From: Candidatus Caldatribacterium sp. | GTDB lineage: Bacteria > Atribacterota > Atribacteria > Atribacterales > Caldatribacteriaceae | Assembly (NCBI GenBank): GCA_025060675.1 | Contig: JANXBI010000034.1 | Coordinates: 1 to 5,466, forward strand | DNA length: 5,466 bases | Reading direction: 5' to 3' | Shown: in pieces, positions 1 to 5,368 of the stretch | Position numbering within the stretch: position 1 is the first letter of the stretch | Layout of the letters: each line of letters opens with the position of its first letter | Position numbers and translations under genes: made by a program | The notes under the pieces: generated by a model | Told to the model about the DNA's origin: nothing | The model's database searches: none | Seen by the model: only the letters and a program-made list of their open reading frames with translations

Positions 1-54
1 ACGCATTTTAACCGGGATCTACCTAGATTCCCGCTAAAAATCTGCGGGAATGAC
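1..54. repeat. REP-pair element, 5' end cut by window edge
   Basis: The right-hand hairpin is complete: ATTCCCGC at 27-34 pairs with GCGGGAAT at 44-51, and the element ends in TGAC (51-54). The centre shows the inverted tails TCTA (18-21) and TAGA (24-27). Only the distal arm of the left-hand hairpin (ACCGGGAT, 11-18) is inside the window. Confidence 0.85.
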
Positions 55-92
55 GAAAAAGGTTATCACCCCGGCATGTCCCCCTTCCCTTC

Positions 93-157
93 GTCACCCC
101 GGCATGTTTCTCAGCCGGGGTCTACTTAGATTCCCGCCGAAAACACGCGGGAATGAC
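93..157. repeat. Full REP-pair element, 65 bp form
   Basis: Two inverted modules are joined tail to tail. The head is GTCA (93-96). Stem 1 is CCCCGGC (97-103) with GCCGGGG (114-120). The central tails are TCTA (121-124) and TAGA (127-130). Stem 2 is ATTCCCGC (130-137) with GCGGGAAT (147-154), and the inverted head is TGAC (154-157). The layout resembles REPINs, which are inverted REP pairs moved by RAYT-type transposases in other bacteria. No such transposase is in this window, so mobility is inferred only. Confidence 0.9.
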
Positions 158-171
158 GGAATGAAAAAATC

Positions 172-250
172 GTCATGCCGGCACGTAGTTTAGCCGGCAT
201 CTGGGAACACGTAAGGCATAAGATTCCCGCTAAAAGCGTGCGGGAATGAC
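172..250. repeat. Full REP-pair element, 79 bp form
   Basis: The head is GTCA (172-175). Stem 1 is TGCCGGC (176-182) with GCCGGCA (193-199). Stem 2 is ATTCCCGC (223-230) with GCGGGAAT (240-247), and the element ends in TGAC (247-250). The spacer between the stems is 23 nt, against 9 nt in the 65 bp form. Stem 1 differs from that of the 93-157 element at two positions, and both pairs are preserved by matching changes in the other arm. Confidence 0.88.
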
Positions 251-475
251 AAGAAGGGGAATGTGCAGGAATGACGGAAGGGGAAACACGCGGGAATGAC
301 AAGAAGGGGAACACGCGGGAATGACAAGAAGGGGAGACGTGCATGAATGACGAAAGGGGAAGCATGCGGGAATGACGAAAGAGGAAACACGCGGGAATGA
401 TGGAAGAAGAGAACCTACAGGAATGACGAAAAGGGAACCTGCAGGAATAACGGAAAGGGAGCGTGTGGGAATGAC
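251..475. repeat. Tandem array of nine reverse half-REP units, period about 25 bp
   Basis: The core GCGGGAATGAC or a close variant ends at 275, 300, 325, 351, 376, 401, 427, 451 and 475. The steps from the parental arm ending at 250 are 25, 25, 25, 26, 25, 25, 26, 24 and 24 nt. Between cores lies a purine-rich stretch such as AAGAAGGGGAACAC. Each unit is one stem arm plus head of the REP module; the pairing arm is absent, so single units cannot form the parental hairpin. Divergence rises toward 410-475 (GAATAAC at 445-451, GAATGAT at 395-401), which suggests older copies there. Confidence 0.88.
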
Positions 476-502
476 GAAATCCCCAAAATGCAAGAAATGT
501 GG

Positions 503-533
503 TTTAGCTGCGCTTTGCGTGCCAGGGTATAAT
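503..533 (+). promoter_or_regulatory. Probable promoter of the pglC-like gene
   Basis: A perfect TATAAT -10 hexamer sits at 528-533. The -35 region is poor: TTTAGC (503-508) at 19 nt spacing, or TTAGCT (504-509) at 18 nt, are the best candidates. Transcription would start near 540, leaving a leader of roughly 50 nt before the GTG start. The weak -35 could mean activator dependence, but no operator is recognisable. The last half-REP unit ends 28 nt upstream of the candidate -35. Confidence 0.6.
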
Positions 534-552
534 ATTTAGGAATGGTACCCTG

Positions 553-558
553 AGGAGG
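553..558 (+). promoter_or_regulatory. Strong Shine-Dalgarno not matched to the GTG start
   Basis: AGGAGG at 553-558 is a near-ideal SD, but it lies 33 nt before the GTG at 592. No ATG, GTG or TTG falls at normal spacing. The in-frame codon at the ideal distance (6 nt) is ACG at 565, a non-standard start; an in-frame CTG at 580 is 21 nt away. The frame is open back to the TAG at 505-507, so an N-terminal extension of up to 9 residues from 565 is possible. Confidence 0.6.
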
Positions 559-591
559 TCCAAGACGGGAAGGCACAACCTGTCCGCCGCG

Positions 592-1242
592 GTGCAGAAG
601 AACCGGCAATTACAGCTCACAGCAAAGCGCATGCTTGATGTTACCGGTGCAATCCTGGGGATTGCCATCTTCTCGCCGATTATGGCCATTGTTGCGGTGC
701 TGATTCTTGCCACAATGGGTAGACCAGTACTTTTCCGACAAGAACGAGCGGGAAAGGAAGGCAAACCCTTCACCCTTTATAAGTTCCGAACCATGCTCAA
801 CCTCAAAGACGAGCACGGCAGACTCCTCCCCGATGAACAACGGCTCACAAGGATTGGGAGATTCTTGCGCAGCACAAGCCTTGACGAACTCCCCGAGTTC
901 TGGAATGTCCTCAAGGGGGACATGAGCCTCGTTGGCCCAAGACCCCTTCCCGTATCCTACCTGACCCGGTACACGGAAGAGCAAGCACGGAGGCACGAGG
1001 TGAAACCAGGCATAACCGGGTGGGCACAGGTGAACGGGAGAAACGCACTCTCCTGGGAGGAGAAATTCCGGTACGACGTCTGGTACGTTGACCACTGGAG
1101 CCTGTGGCTTGACCTGAAAATCCTCCTTCTGACGGTCATCAAGGTCTTGAAACGCGAAGGCATTAGCGCCGAAGGACACGCAACGATGCCAGAGTTCACC
1201 GGGGGCAACCAAGGAACCACAACCACCCGTAGAGGCTCATAG
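592..1242 (+). CDS. pglC: PglC-like undecaprenyl phosphate diNAcBac-1-phosphate transferase
   Basis: This 216-residue bacterial sugar transferase is a small monotopic phosphoglycosyl transferase, close in length to Campylobacter PglC (about 200). The family transfers phospho-diNAcBac from UDP-diNAcBac to undecaprenyl phosphate at the inner face of the cytoplasmic membrane. Visible features are a basic KR (12-13) before a hydrophobic re-entrant helix (about 15-41) with the helix-breaking Ser28-Pro29, the RQERAGK and YKFRTM blocks (49-68), the catalytic Asp98-Glu99 dyad in SLDELPEFWNVLKGDMS, VGPRP (114-118), PGITGWAQVNGRN, and a C-terminal GISAEGHATMPEF segment like that of PglC. GTG 592 is the first standard start after the in-frame stop at 505; its SD match is poor, so the true start may lie upstream. 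It is convergent with pglF, overlapping it by 6 bp. Family assignment is very secure; sugar specificity rests on similarity and on the pglDEF neighbours. Confidence 0.93.
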   Translation: MQKNRQLQLTAKRMLDVTGAILGIAIFSPIMAIVAVLILATMGRPVLFRQERAGKEGKPFTLYKFRTMLNLKDEHGRLLPDEQRLTRIGRFLRSTSLDELPEFWNVLKGDMSLVGPRPLPVSYLTRYTEEQARRHEVKPGITGWAQVNGRNALSWEEKFRYDVWYVDHWSLWLDLKILLLTVIKVLKREGISAEGHATMPEFTGGNQGTTTTRRGS

Positions 1243-3078
1243 GAAATCATGCGCCGAAGAGGGATGGTACGTTGGTACAAGGTCTTGGAGAACGCTCCGA
1301 ATAGCCTCAGCATCAAACCTCCTTGCTGCGGCAAAGAGCTCCCGTATCCCAGCTTCGAGCTTGTCATCTGGAGGCGTATACCCACGAGTGATGAAAATTT
1401 TCTCGTGCCGTGACACCACAGTCCCCTCCTCGGAAGTAAAGACCTCCTCAAAGAGCTTTTCCCCTGGACGTACCCCGATGTACTCTATCTTAATGTCCCG
1501 GTCCGGTTCAAAACCTGAGAGGCGGATGATTTCCCTGGCAAGGTCGACGATGCGCACAGGTTCACCCATATCAAGCACATAAATCGCCCCGTTGTCTCCA
1601 AGACCAGCAGCCTGCAGAACGAGCTGAGCGGCCTCGGCCACCGTAATGAAGTACCGTTTCATCTCTGGATGCGTCACCGTCACAGGTCCTCCCCGCTCTA
1701 TGAGCTTCTGAAAGAGTGGGACCACACTCCCCCTGGTACCAAGCACATTCCCAAAGCGTACGGAAACAAAAACCTGCCCTGGCTTCGCCCTCCGAGCAGC
1801 CTGACACACCAAGTACTCAGCAACCCTTTTCGTTGCCCCCATGACCGATGTGGGGTTCACCGCCTTATCCGTGGAGATATTCACGAACCGTTCAACACCA
1901 TATTCCAGAGCGAGTTCCACGAGATTCTTCGTCCCAAGGACATTGTTGAACACGGCTTCACTGGGGTTTTCCTCCATCATAGGAACGTGCTTGTGAGCCG
2001 CCGCATGGAAAACCACTCGAGGCGCAAACGTGGCAAAAACGTAAGTCAACCGCTCCCTATCACGGACGTCACCCACAATCACACGGTAGGGCACATGAGG
2101 CCAATCGAGCCTCAAATCGGTCTCCACTTCAAACAGGCTATTCTCACCGCGACCAAAAAGCAAAATTTCCCTTGGGTTGAAGCGGGCAATTTGTCTCACA
2201 AGCTCCCTCCCTATGGAACCACCGGCCCCCGTGACGAGCACCACACGACCCTGCAAATACCCACTCACCTCCTCCACGTGAAGTCGCACGGGTTCGCGAC
2301 GGAGGAGGTCCTCAATCTTTACCTGACGAATCTGGCTTACCGTAACCCTCCCCGAGAGAATCTCATACACCCCAGGAAGCACCCGGCACGAGACCCCCAC
2401 ATCCCGACTCATCGCCACCACTTGCTGAATGACCTTACCAGATGCCGAGGGGATGGCGATGAGCACCTCATCCACATGGTACTTCCGAACAACAGGAGGC
2501 AAATCTTCAAGCTTTCCAAGCACTGGGAGGCCAAAGAACCGACGCCTCTGCTTACGAGGGTCATCATCAAGGAATCCCACAGGGGAGAGCCCTGTCTCCG
2601 GATGGCGAAGCATTTCTCGAACAATCATCGTCCCTGCTTCCCCCGCCCCCACCACAAGGACACGCTTCAGCCTCTTTTTCCCTTTCGACCTCCGCACCCG
2701 CTCCGCAAGGATACGGGCAACAAATCGGACACCACCGAGAAAGATAAGTGCCAGCAGACCCTCAATCAGGGGAACGCTCCGAGGGAAAGGGTACTTTGGG
2801 AAAACCGCCACAACACCAAGAAAGGAGAGAGCAGTCCCAAGGGCGACACATTGCACAATCGCCACAAGGTCGCGCACGCCAGTCTTCGGCCAAGACCGCC
2901 TTGGAAGCCCAAAGAACCAAAGGAGCGCCACCTTTAGCGGCGCTGTAGACGCAGCATAAATCAGCATCCCTCGCAGGTAATGGGCAGGAATCCCTTCGAG
3001 GCGAAGGAAAAGGGCAAGAGGAATGGCACCAATCCAAAGGAGGGTTTCAAAGACGAGCTTAAAGAACACGGTACTCAC
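1237..3078 (-). CDS. pglF: PglF-like membrane UDP-GlcNAc 4,6-dehydratase (C6)
   Basis: This 613-residue protein of the PglF/WbpM/CapD group matches the roughly 590-residue size of Campylobacter PglF. It converts UDP-GlcNAc to UDP-2-acetamido-2,6-dideoxy-4-keto-glucose, the first step to bacillosamine. Four membrane segments are seen (about 5-27, 38-57, 70-93, 101-120). A first Rossmann-type domain follows with GAGEAG (144-149), then the catalytic SDR domain with TGAGGSIG (283-290), AAAHKHVP, the T403-D404-K405 triad and M413 with K417. Met in place of the usual SDR Tyr is normal for this group, in which the Asp-Lys pair takes over. RPGEKLFEE lies near 537-545. GTG 3078 is preferred: it begins 4 nt after the pglE stop and has AAGGTGG upstream. 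GTG 3069, or TTG 3123 overlapping pglE, are possible. It is last in the pglDEF operon and ends against pglC. Confidence 0.94.
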   Translation of the reverse strand: MSTVFFKLVFETLLWIGAIPLALFLRLEGIPAHYLRGMLIYAASTAPLKVALLWFFGLPRRSWPKTGVRDLVAIVQCVALGTALSFLGVVAVFPKYPFPRSVPLIEGLLALIFLGGVRFVARILAERVRRSKGKKRLKRVLVVGAGEAGTMIVREMLRHPETGLSPVGFLDDDPRKQRRRFFGLPVLGKLEDLPPVVRKYHVDEVLIAIPSASGKVIQQVVAMSRDVGVSCRVLPGVYEILSGRVTVSQIRQVKIEDLLRREPVRLHVEEVSGYLQGRVVLVTGAGGSIGRELVRQIARFNPREILLFGRGENSLFEVETDLRLDWPHVPYRVIVGDVRDRERLTYVFATFAPRVVFHAAAHKHVPMMEENPSEAVFNNVLGTKNLVELALEYGVERFVNISTDKAVNPTSVMGATKRVAEYLVCQAARRAKPGQVFVSVRFGNVLGTRGSVVPLFQKLIERGGPVTVTHPEMKRYFITVAEAAQLVLQAAGLGDNGAIYVLDMGEPVRIVDLAREIIRLSGFEPDRDIKIEYIGVRPGEKLFEEVFTSEEGTVVSRHEKIFITRGYTPPDDKLEAGIRELFAAARRFDAEAIRSVLQDLVPTYHPSSAHDFL

Positions 3079-3082
3079 CTGG

Positions 3083-4201
3083 TTACGCCACCTTGTCAAG
3101 GGCGGTACGAAACACCTCAACAACCATTCGAACGTCCTCCTCGGTCATGGCACCGTAGAATGGGAGAGCGAGCGTCCTTTGAGCAATAGATTCCGTAACT
3201 GGGAGCATTCCCTCATGCGTTTTAAGGAGCCGCCGAATGTATCCCTGGAGATGCACGGGTGGGAAATACGCCCGAGTGGGAATACCTTGCTCTTCCATGT
3301 ACTCCATGACCCTCCTTCGAGACACTTTCTCAGGGAGCGCGACGACGTACACAAACCAGCTCATCCGCACACTGGGTCGCACAACCGGGGTTTGGACACC
3401 GTAAAGACCACGGAGATACGCTGTGTAAAGGCGGGCAACCCGATCCCGATTGGCAAGGAGAGTATCTATACGCCTGAGCTGAGAAATGCCCAAAGCCGCC
3501 GACATCTCCGTCATTCGATAGTTGAAACCAAGCTCCTCGTGTTCAAGCCATCCCCCCATGACCCTTCGCCCCTGATTCCGCAAGGAACGGCACAGCTCGG
3601 CAATATCTCCCCTTCGGGTAACAACCATCCCTCCCTCACCTGTAGTCATCTGCTTATTTGGGTAAAAGGCAAAGACTGCCACATCCCCAAACTGTCCAAC
3701 CTTCTTCCCCTTGTACTCTGCGCCCAGCGCCTCGCAGGCATCGTCAATAACCCGCAAGCCATGGTGCTCTGCAATGGCAAGAATCTCATCCCATTCTGCA
3801 GGATGGCCAAAAACATCAACCACCATCACCGCTTTCGTACGAGGGGTCACCTTTCGCTTCACGTCCTCGGGGTCAAGGCAGTACGAATCCGGTAGGATAT
3901 CAACAAAGACTGGTTTTGCCCGCTCATAGAGAATAGCATTCACACTCGCAACGAAGGTGAAAGAAGGAACGAGCACCTCATCACCAAGCCCAAGGCCCAA
4001 GGCCCGAACCGCAAGGTGCAGTCCTGCCGTTCCCGAACTCACTGCTATTGCGTACTCCGTCCCAACATACGCGGCAAAAAGCTTCTCAAACTCTTCAATC
4101 TTCGGTCCAAGGGCAAGCCTTCCTGAACGTACAACCTCAGCAACAGCCTGCACATCTTCCTCAGTGATATCTGGAGATGACATGGGGATAACGTCCCGCA
4201 T
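3083..4201 (-). CDS. pglE: PglE-like PLP-dependent sugar-nucleotide aminotransferase
   Basis: This 372-residue member of the DegT/DnrJ/EryC1/StrS (AHBA synthase) family has normal length. In the bacillosamine route the enzyme transfers an amino group from glutamate to C4 of the UDP-4-keto-6-deoxy sugar made by PglF, using cytoplasmic PLP. Seen in order: the N-terminal MSSPDITEEDVQAV with SGRLALGP (26-33), phosphate-binding SSGTAGLHLA (55-64), Asp154 in DDACEALG for the pyridine nitrogen, Schiff-base Lys183 in FYPNKQMTTGEGG, and GFNYRMTEMSAALG (225-238). The ATG at 4201 is chosen over an in-frame upstream start at 4309 because it matches the family's N terminus, follows GGAGGGG at 5 nt, and shares one base with the pglD stop (TGATG). 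The family also includes perosamine and other 4-aminotransferases; PglE is inferred from the pglD and pglF neighbours. Confidence 0.92.
   Translation of the reverse strand: MRDVIPMSSPDITEEDVQAVAEVVRSGRLALGPKIEEFEKLFAAYVGTEYAIAVSSGTAGLHLAVRALGLGLGDEVLVPSFTFVASVNAILYERAKPVFVDILPDSYCLDPEDVKRKVTPRTKAVMVVDVFGHPAEWDEILAIAEHHGLRVIDDACEALGAEYKGKKVGQFGDVAVFAFYPNKQMTTGEGGMVVTRRGDIAELCRSLRNQGRRVMGGWLEHEELGFNYRMTEMSAALGISQLRRIDTLLANRDRVARLYTAYLRGLYGVQTPVVRPSVRMSWFVYVVALPEKVSRRRVMEYMEEQGIPTRAYFPPVHLQGYIRRLLKTHEGMLPVTESIAQRTLALPFYGAMTEEDVRMVVEVFRTALDKVA
3088..3094 (-). promoter_or_regulatory. Ribosome binding site supporting the pglF GTG start
   Basis: On the minus strand AAGGTGG (3094 down to 3088) lies within the last codons of pglE, 9 nt before GTG 3078. 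A second SD-like AGGTGA (3080-3075) would suit GTG 3069 instead. Either choice makes pglF translation closely coupled to termination of pglE. Confidence 0.5.
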
Positions 4202-4827
4202 CAGCACCCCTCCGTACGGGGAGAGATGGGCTTTGCAGGGACCCCAACCACGGTCACACAGGAAGGTATGTCGCGCACAACAACACTCCCTGCCCCAACG
4301 ACCGCCCATTCCCCAATCCTCACACCCGGGATAACCACCGACCCGACACCAAGCAACACACCCTCACCAACCTCAACAGCACCAGCAAGATGGACCCCAG
4401 GCGCAAGATGCGCAAAGTCATGAACCACACAGTCGTGGTCGACAGTCACCCCGGTGTTAACGATGACATGTGCACCAAGGTGCACTCCTGGCTGAATGAC
4501 CGAGCCAGCAAACACAACCACCCCAGGTCCCACACAAACAGAAGGGTGGACGTACGCCCTTGGATGGATGACGGAAATCCACTCCCACCCAACCAATTCC
4601 TCCGCGATTCTCCGCCTTGTTCTATTATCACCAATCCCTATGATTCCAGCCTGTGGCGAAATGGCTCTCGCATCAGCAAGAGTCCCAAGAACCCTGACCC
4701 CCATAACGGCAGAGCCAACCTTTCCCACGTCGTCATCAAAGAGCCCATCCACGGAAACTCCTGCCTCAAGTAAAGTACTCACCACAACCTTCGCATGTCC
4801 CCCAGCACCAATAACGTAAACACCCAT
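4201..4827 (-). CDS. pglD: PglD-like UDP-4-amino-sugar N-acetyltransferase
   Basis: This 208-residue left-handed beta-helix (hexapeptide repeat) acyltransferase is similar in size to Campylobacter PglD (195). PglD transfers acetyl from acetyl-CoA to the C4 amine of the PglE product, giving UDP-diNAcBac. The N-terminal sugar-nucleotide domain begins VYVIGAGGHAKVV (GAGGHAK at 7-13) with FDDD near 30-33 and GIGDN near 64-68. Repeats of the I/V-G-x-G type run from about 90 to 186. The catalytic-base position is H131 within VDHDC, matching the EHEC motif of PglD, and the protein closes with GVPAK. ATG 4827 is chosen, with GAGGG 7 nt upstream; an adjacent GTG at 4830 would add one residue. It is first in the operon and overlaps pglE by one base. 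NeuD-like O-acetyltransferases share this fold, so the substrate is inferred from context. Confidence 0.92.
   Translation of the reverse strand: MGVYVIGAGGHAKVVVSTLLEAGVSVDGLFDDDVGKVGSAVMGVRVLGTLADARAISPQAGIIGIGDNRTRRRIAEELVGWEWISVIHPRAYVHPSVCVGPGVVVFAGSVIQPGVHLGAHVIVNTGVTVDHDCVVHDFAHLAPGVHLAGAVEVGEGVLLGVGSVVIPGVRIGEWAVVGAGSVVVRDIPSCVTVVGVPAKPISPRTEGC
4207..4213 (-). promoter_or_regulatory. Ribosome binding site that fixes the pglE start
   Basis: GGAGGGG (4213 down to 4207, minus strand) sits inside the 3' end of pglD, 5 nt before ATG 4201. With the TGATG stop-start overlap it argues for translational coupling and against the longer reading from 4309. Confidence 0.7.
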
Positions 4828-4834
4828 CACCTTT

Positions 4835-4839
4835 CCCTC
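4835..4839 (-). promoter_or_regulatory. Ribosome binding site of the pglD-like gene
   Basis: GAGGG (4839 down to 4835, minus strand) precedes ATG 4827 by 7 nt and the alternative GTG 4830 by 4 nt. The spacing favours the ATG. Confidence 0.6.
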
Positions 4840-4869
4840 AAAAGCCCCAAGGATTCACCAATCCACCAT

Positions 4870-4878
4870 ATATTACCA
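4870..4878 (-). promoter_or_regulatory. Candidate extended -10 promoter for the pglDEF operon
   Basis: Read on the minus strand, TGGTAATAT (4878 down to 4870) fits the extended -10 pattern TGn followed by a TATAAT-like hexamer. Transcription would start near 4863, giving a leader of about 35 nt. No good -35 is present at 16-18 nt; a TTGTCA (4909-4904) lies too far upstream. This is the most likely of weak options. Confidence 0.4.
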
Positions 4879-4924
4879 AACCCCCAAGGCCACTTCACTA
4901 CACTGACAAGTATTTTAGCCGATA

Positions 4925-4946
4925 CCTTGAGTTCCCACCCTCAAGG
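4925..4946. repeat. Perfect 7-bp inverted repeat upstream of pglD
   Basis: CCTTGAG (4925-4931) and CTCAAGG (4940-4946) are separated by 8 nt. There is no T-tract on the proper side in either orientation, so it is not a typical terminator. It sits about 50 nt upstream of the candidate -10, where a dimeric regulator could bind, but no known operator is recognised. Confidence 0.5.
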
Positions 4947-5008
4947 CGTAGAAAAAATCCCCCACCATGCCGAAAAACTTTCTCCCATCATACCGGCAAC
5001 CCCGAATC

Positions 5009-5036
5009 GCCATGCCGGTATGTTTTTCAGCCGGCA
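5009..5036 (+). repeat. Solitary REP hairpin
   Basis: A single module with degenerate head GCCA (5009-5012) and stem TGCCGG (5013-5018) with CCGGCA (5031-5036), extended by a possible T-G pair. No inverted partner follows, so this is an unpaired REP or the remnant of a broken pair. Confidence 0.75.
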
Positions 5037-5059
5037 CTTTCCACCGTTATACTTTCATC

Positions 5060-5146
5060 GTCATGCCGGCATTCCTCTACCGTCACGCCGGTATTTTCCT
5101 CTACCGTCACCCTGGCACGTCTCCCCTTTTTCGCCACTCCGGCACG
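5060..5146 (+). repeat. Four forward half-REP units
   Basis: Heads GTCA/GCCA followed by CCGGCA-like arms start at 5060, 5082, 5106 and 5133, with steps of 22, 24 and 27 nt; the full element begins 20 nt later at 5153. Each is followed by a pyrimidine-rich tail (for example TTCCTCTAC, TCTCCCCTTTTT). These are the mirror image of the reverse half-units on the other side of the full element. Confidence 0.8.
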
Positions 5147-5152
5147 CCCCCC

Positions 5153-5231
5153 GTCACCCCGGCATGTTTTTTAGCCGGGGTCTACTATCATCGTCGCACG
5201 GAGATTCCCGCTAAAGACGTGCGGGAATGAC
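5153..5231. repeat. Full REP-pair element, 79 bp form
   Basis: The head is GTCA (5153-5156). Stem 1 is CCCCGGC (5157-5163) with GCCGGGG (5174-5180). A 23-nt spacer follows, then stem 2, ATTCCCGC (5204-5211) with GCGGGAAT (5221-5228), and TGAC at 5228-5231. Total length and spacer length equal those of the 172-250 element although the spacer sequences differ. Confidence 0.88.
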
Positions 5232-5308
5232 GGTAGGGGAGACATGCGGGAATGACGGGAGAGGGGAACGTGCAGGAATGACGGAAGAAGGGAACGGTGG
5301 GAAATGAC
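5232..5308 (-). repeat. Three reverse half-REP units
   Basis: Cores ending in TGAC occur at 5256, 5282 and 5308, spaced 25-26 nt from one another and from the parental arm ending at 5231. The period is the same as in the array at 251-475. Confidence 0.8.
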
Positions 5309-5319
5309 GAAAAGGAAAT

Positions 5320-5368
5320 GTCACCCTGGCACATCCCCCCTCGCCACCCCGGAATGCTTTCCCTTTCC
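5320..5368 (+). repeat. Two forward half-REP units
   Basis: Heads at 5320 (GTCACCCTGGCAC) and 5343 (GCCACCCCGGAATG) precede the full element at 5369 by steps of 23 and 26 nt and carry pyrimidine-rich tails. Confidence 0.78.

Larger units (their letters stand above)
1..475. repeat. Left intergenic block of REP-like elements
   Basis: No credible gene lies here. The block holds a partial two-hairpin element (1-54), a forward half-module (65-79), two full elements (93-157 and 172-250) and then nine reverse half-modules up to 475. The module, read in head-to-tail orientation, is GTCA, a C-rich arm (CCCCGGC, TGCCGGC or TTCCCGC), a loop of about 10 nt, the complementary arm, then TCTA. Apparent minus-strand reading frames here translate to low-complexity Ser/Pro/His/Phe repeats because the repeat unit lacks stop codons; I treat them as artefacts. 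Confidence 0.9.

Noticed and set aside
93..157. REP hairpins as transcription terminators
   Set aside because: The stems are not followed by T-tracts in either direction; both strands continue into another hairpin or purine/pyrimidine linkers.
251..475. CRISPR array
   Set aside because: The period is only 25 bp, the conserved core about 11 bp, and the intervening bases are near-identical purine-rich linkers, not unique spacers; no cas gene is present.
126..493. Three minus-strand frames of 66-87 codons
   Set aside because: They are translations of the repeat array, with no SD or conserved motif.
610..1451. Minus-strand frames of 200 and 164 codons over pglC and the pglF 3' end
   Set aside because: They are shadows of pglC and pglF with no recognisable motifs.
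1669..2937. Plus-strand open frame of 422 codons
   Set aside because: It lies fully antisense to pglF, has a His/Pro/Arg-rich composition with no domain, and pglF motifs are intact on the other strand.
3083..4309. Longer pglE starting at 4309
   Set aside because: The extra 36 residues are Cys/Arg-rich, overlap pglD out of frame, and lack family similarity; ATG 4201 has a good SD and a TGATG junction.
4925..4946. Intrinsic terminator
   Set aside because: The stem is only 7 bp with AT pairs, and no T-tract follows on either strand.
4795..5230. Plus-strand frames of 139 and 87 codons upstream of pglD
   Set aside because: They run through the repeat block and are antisense to the start of pglD; the composition is repeat-derived.
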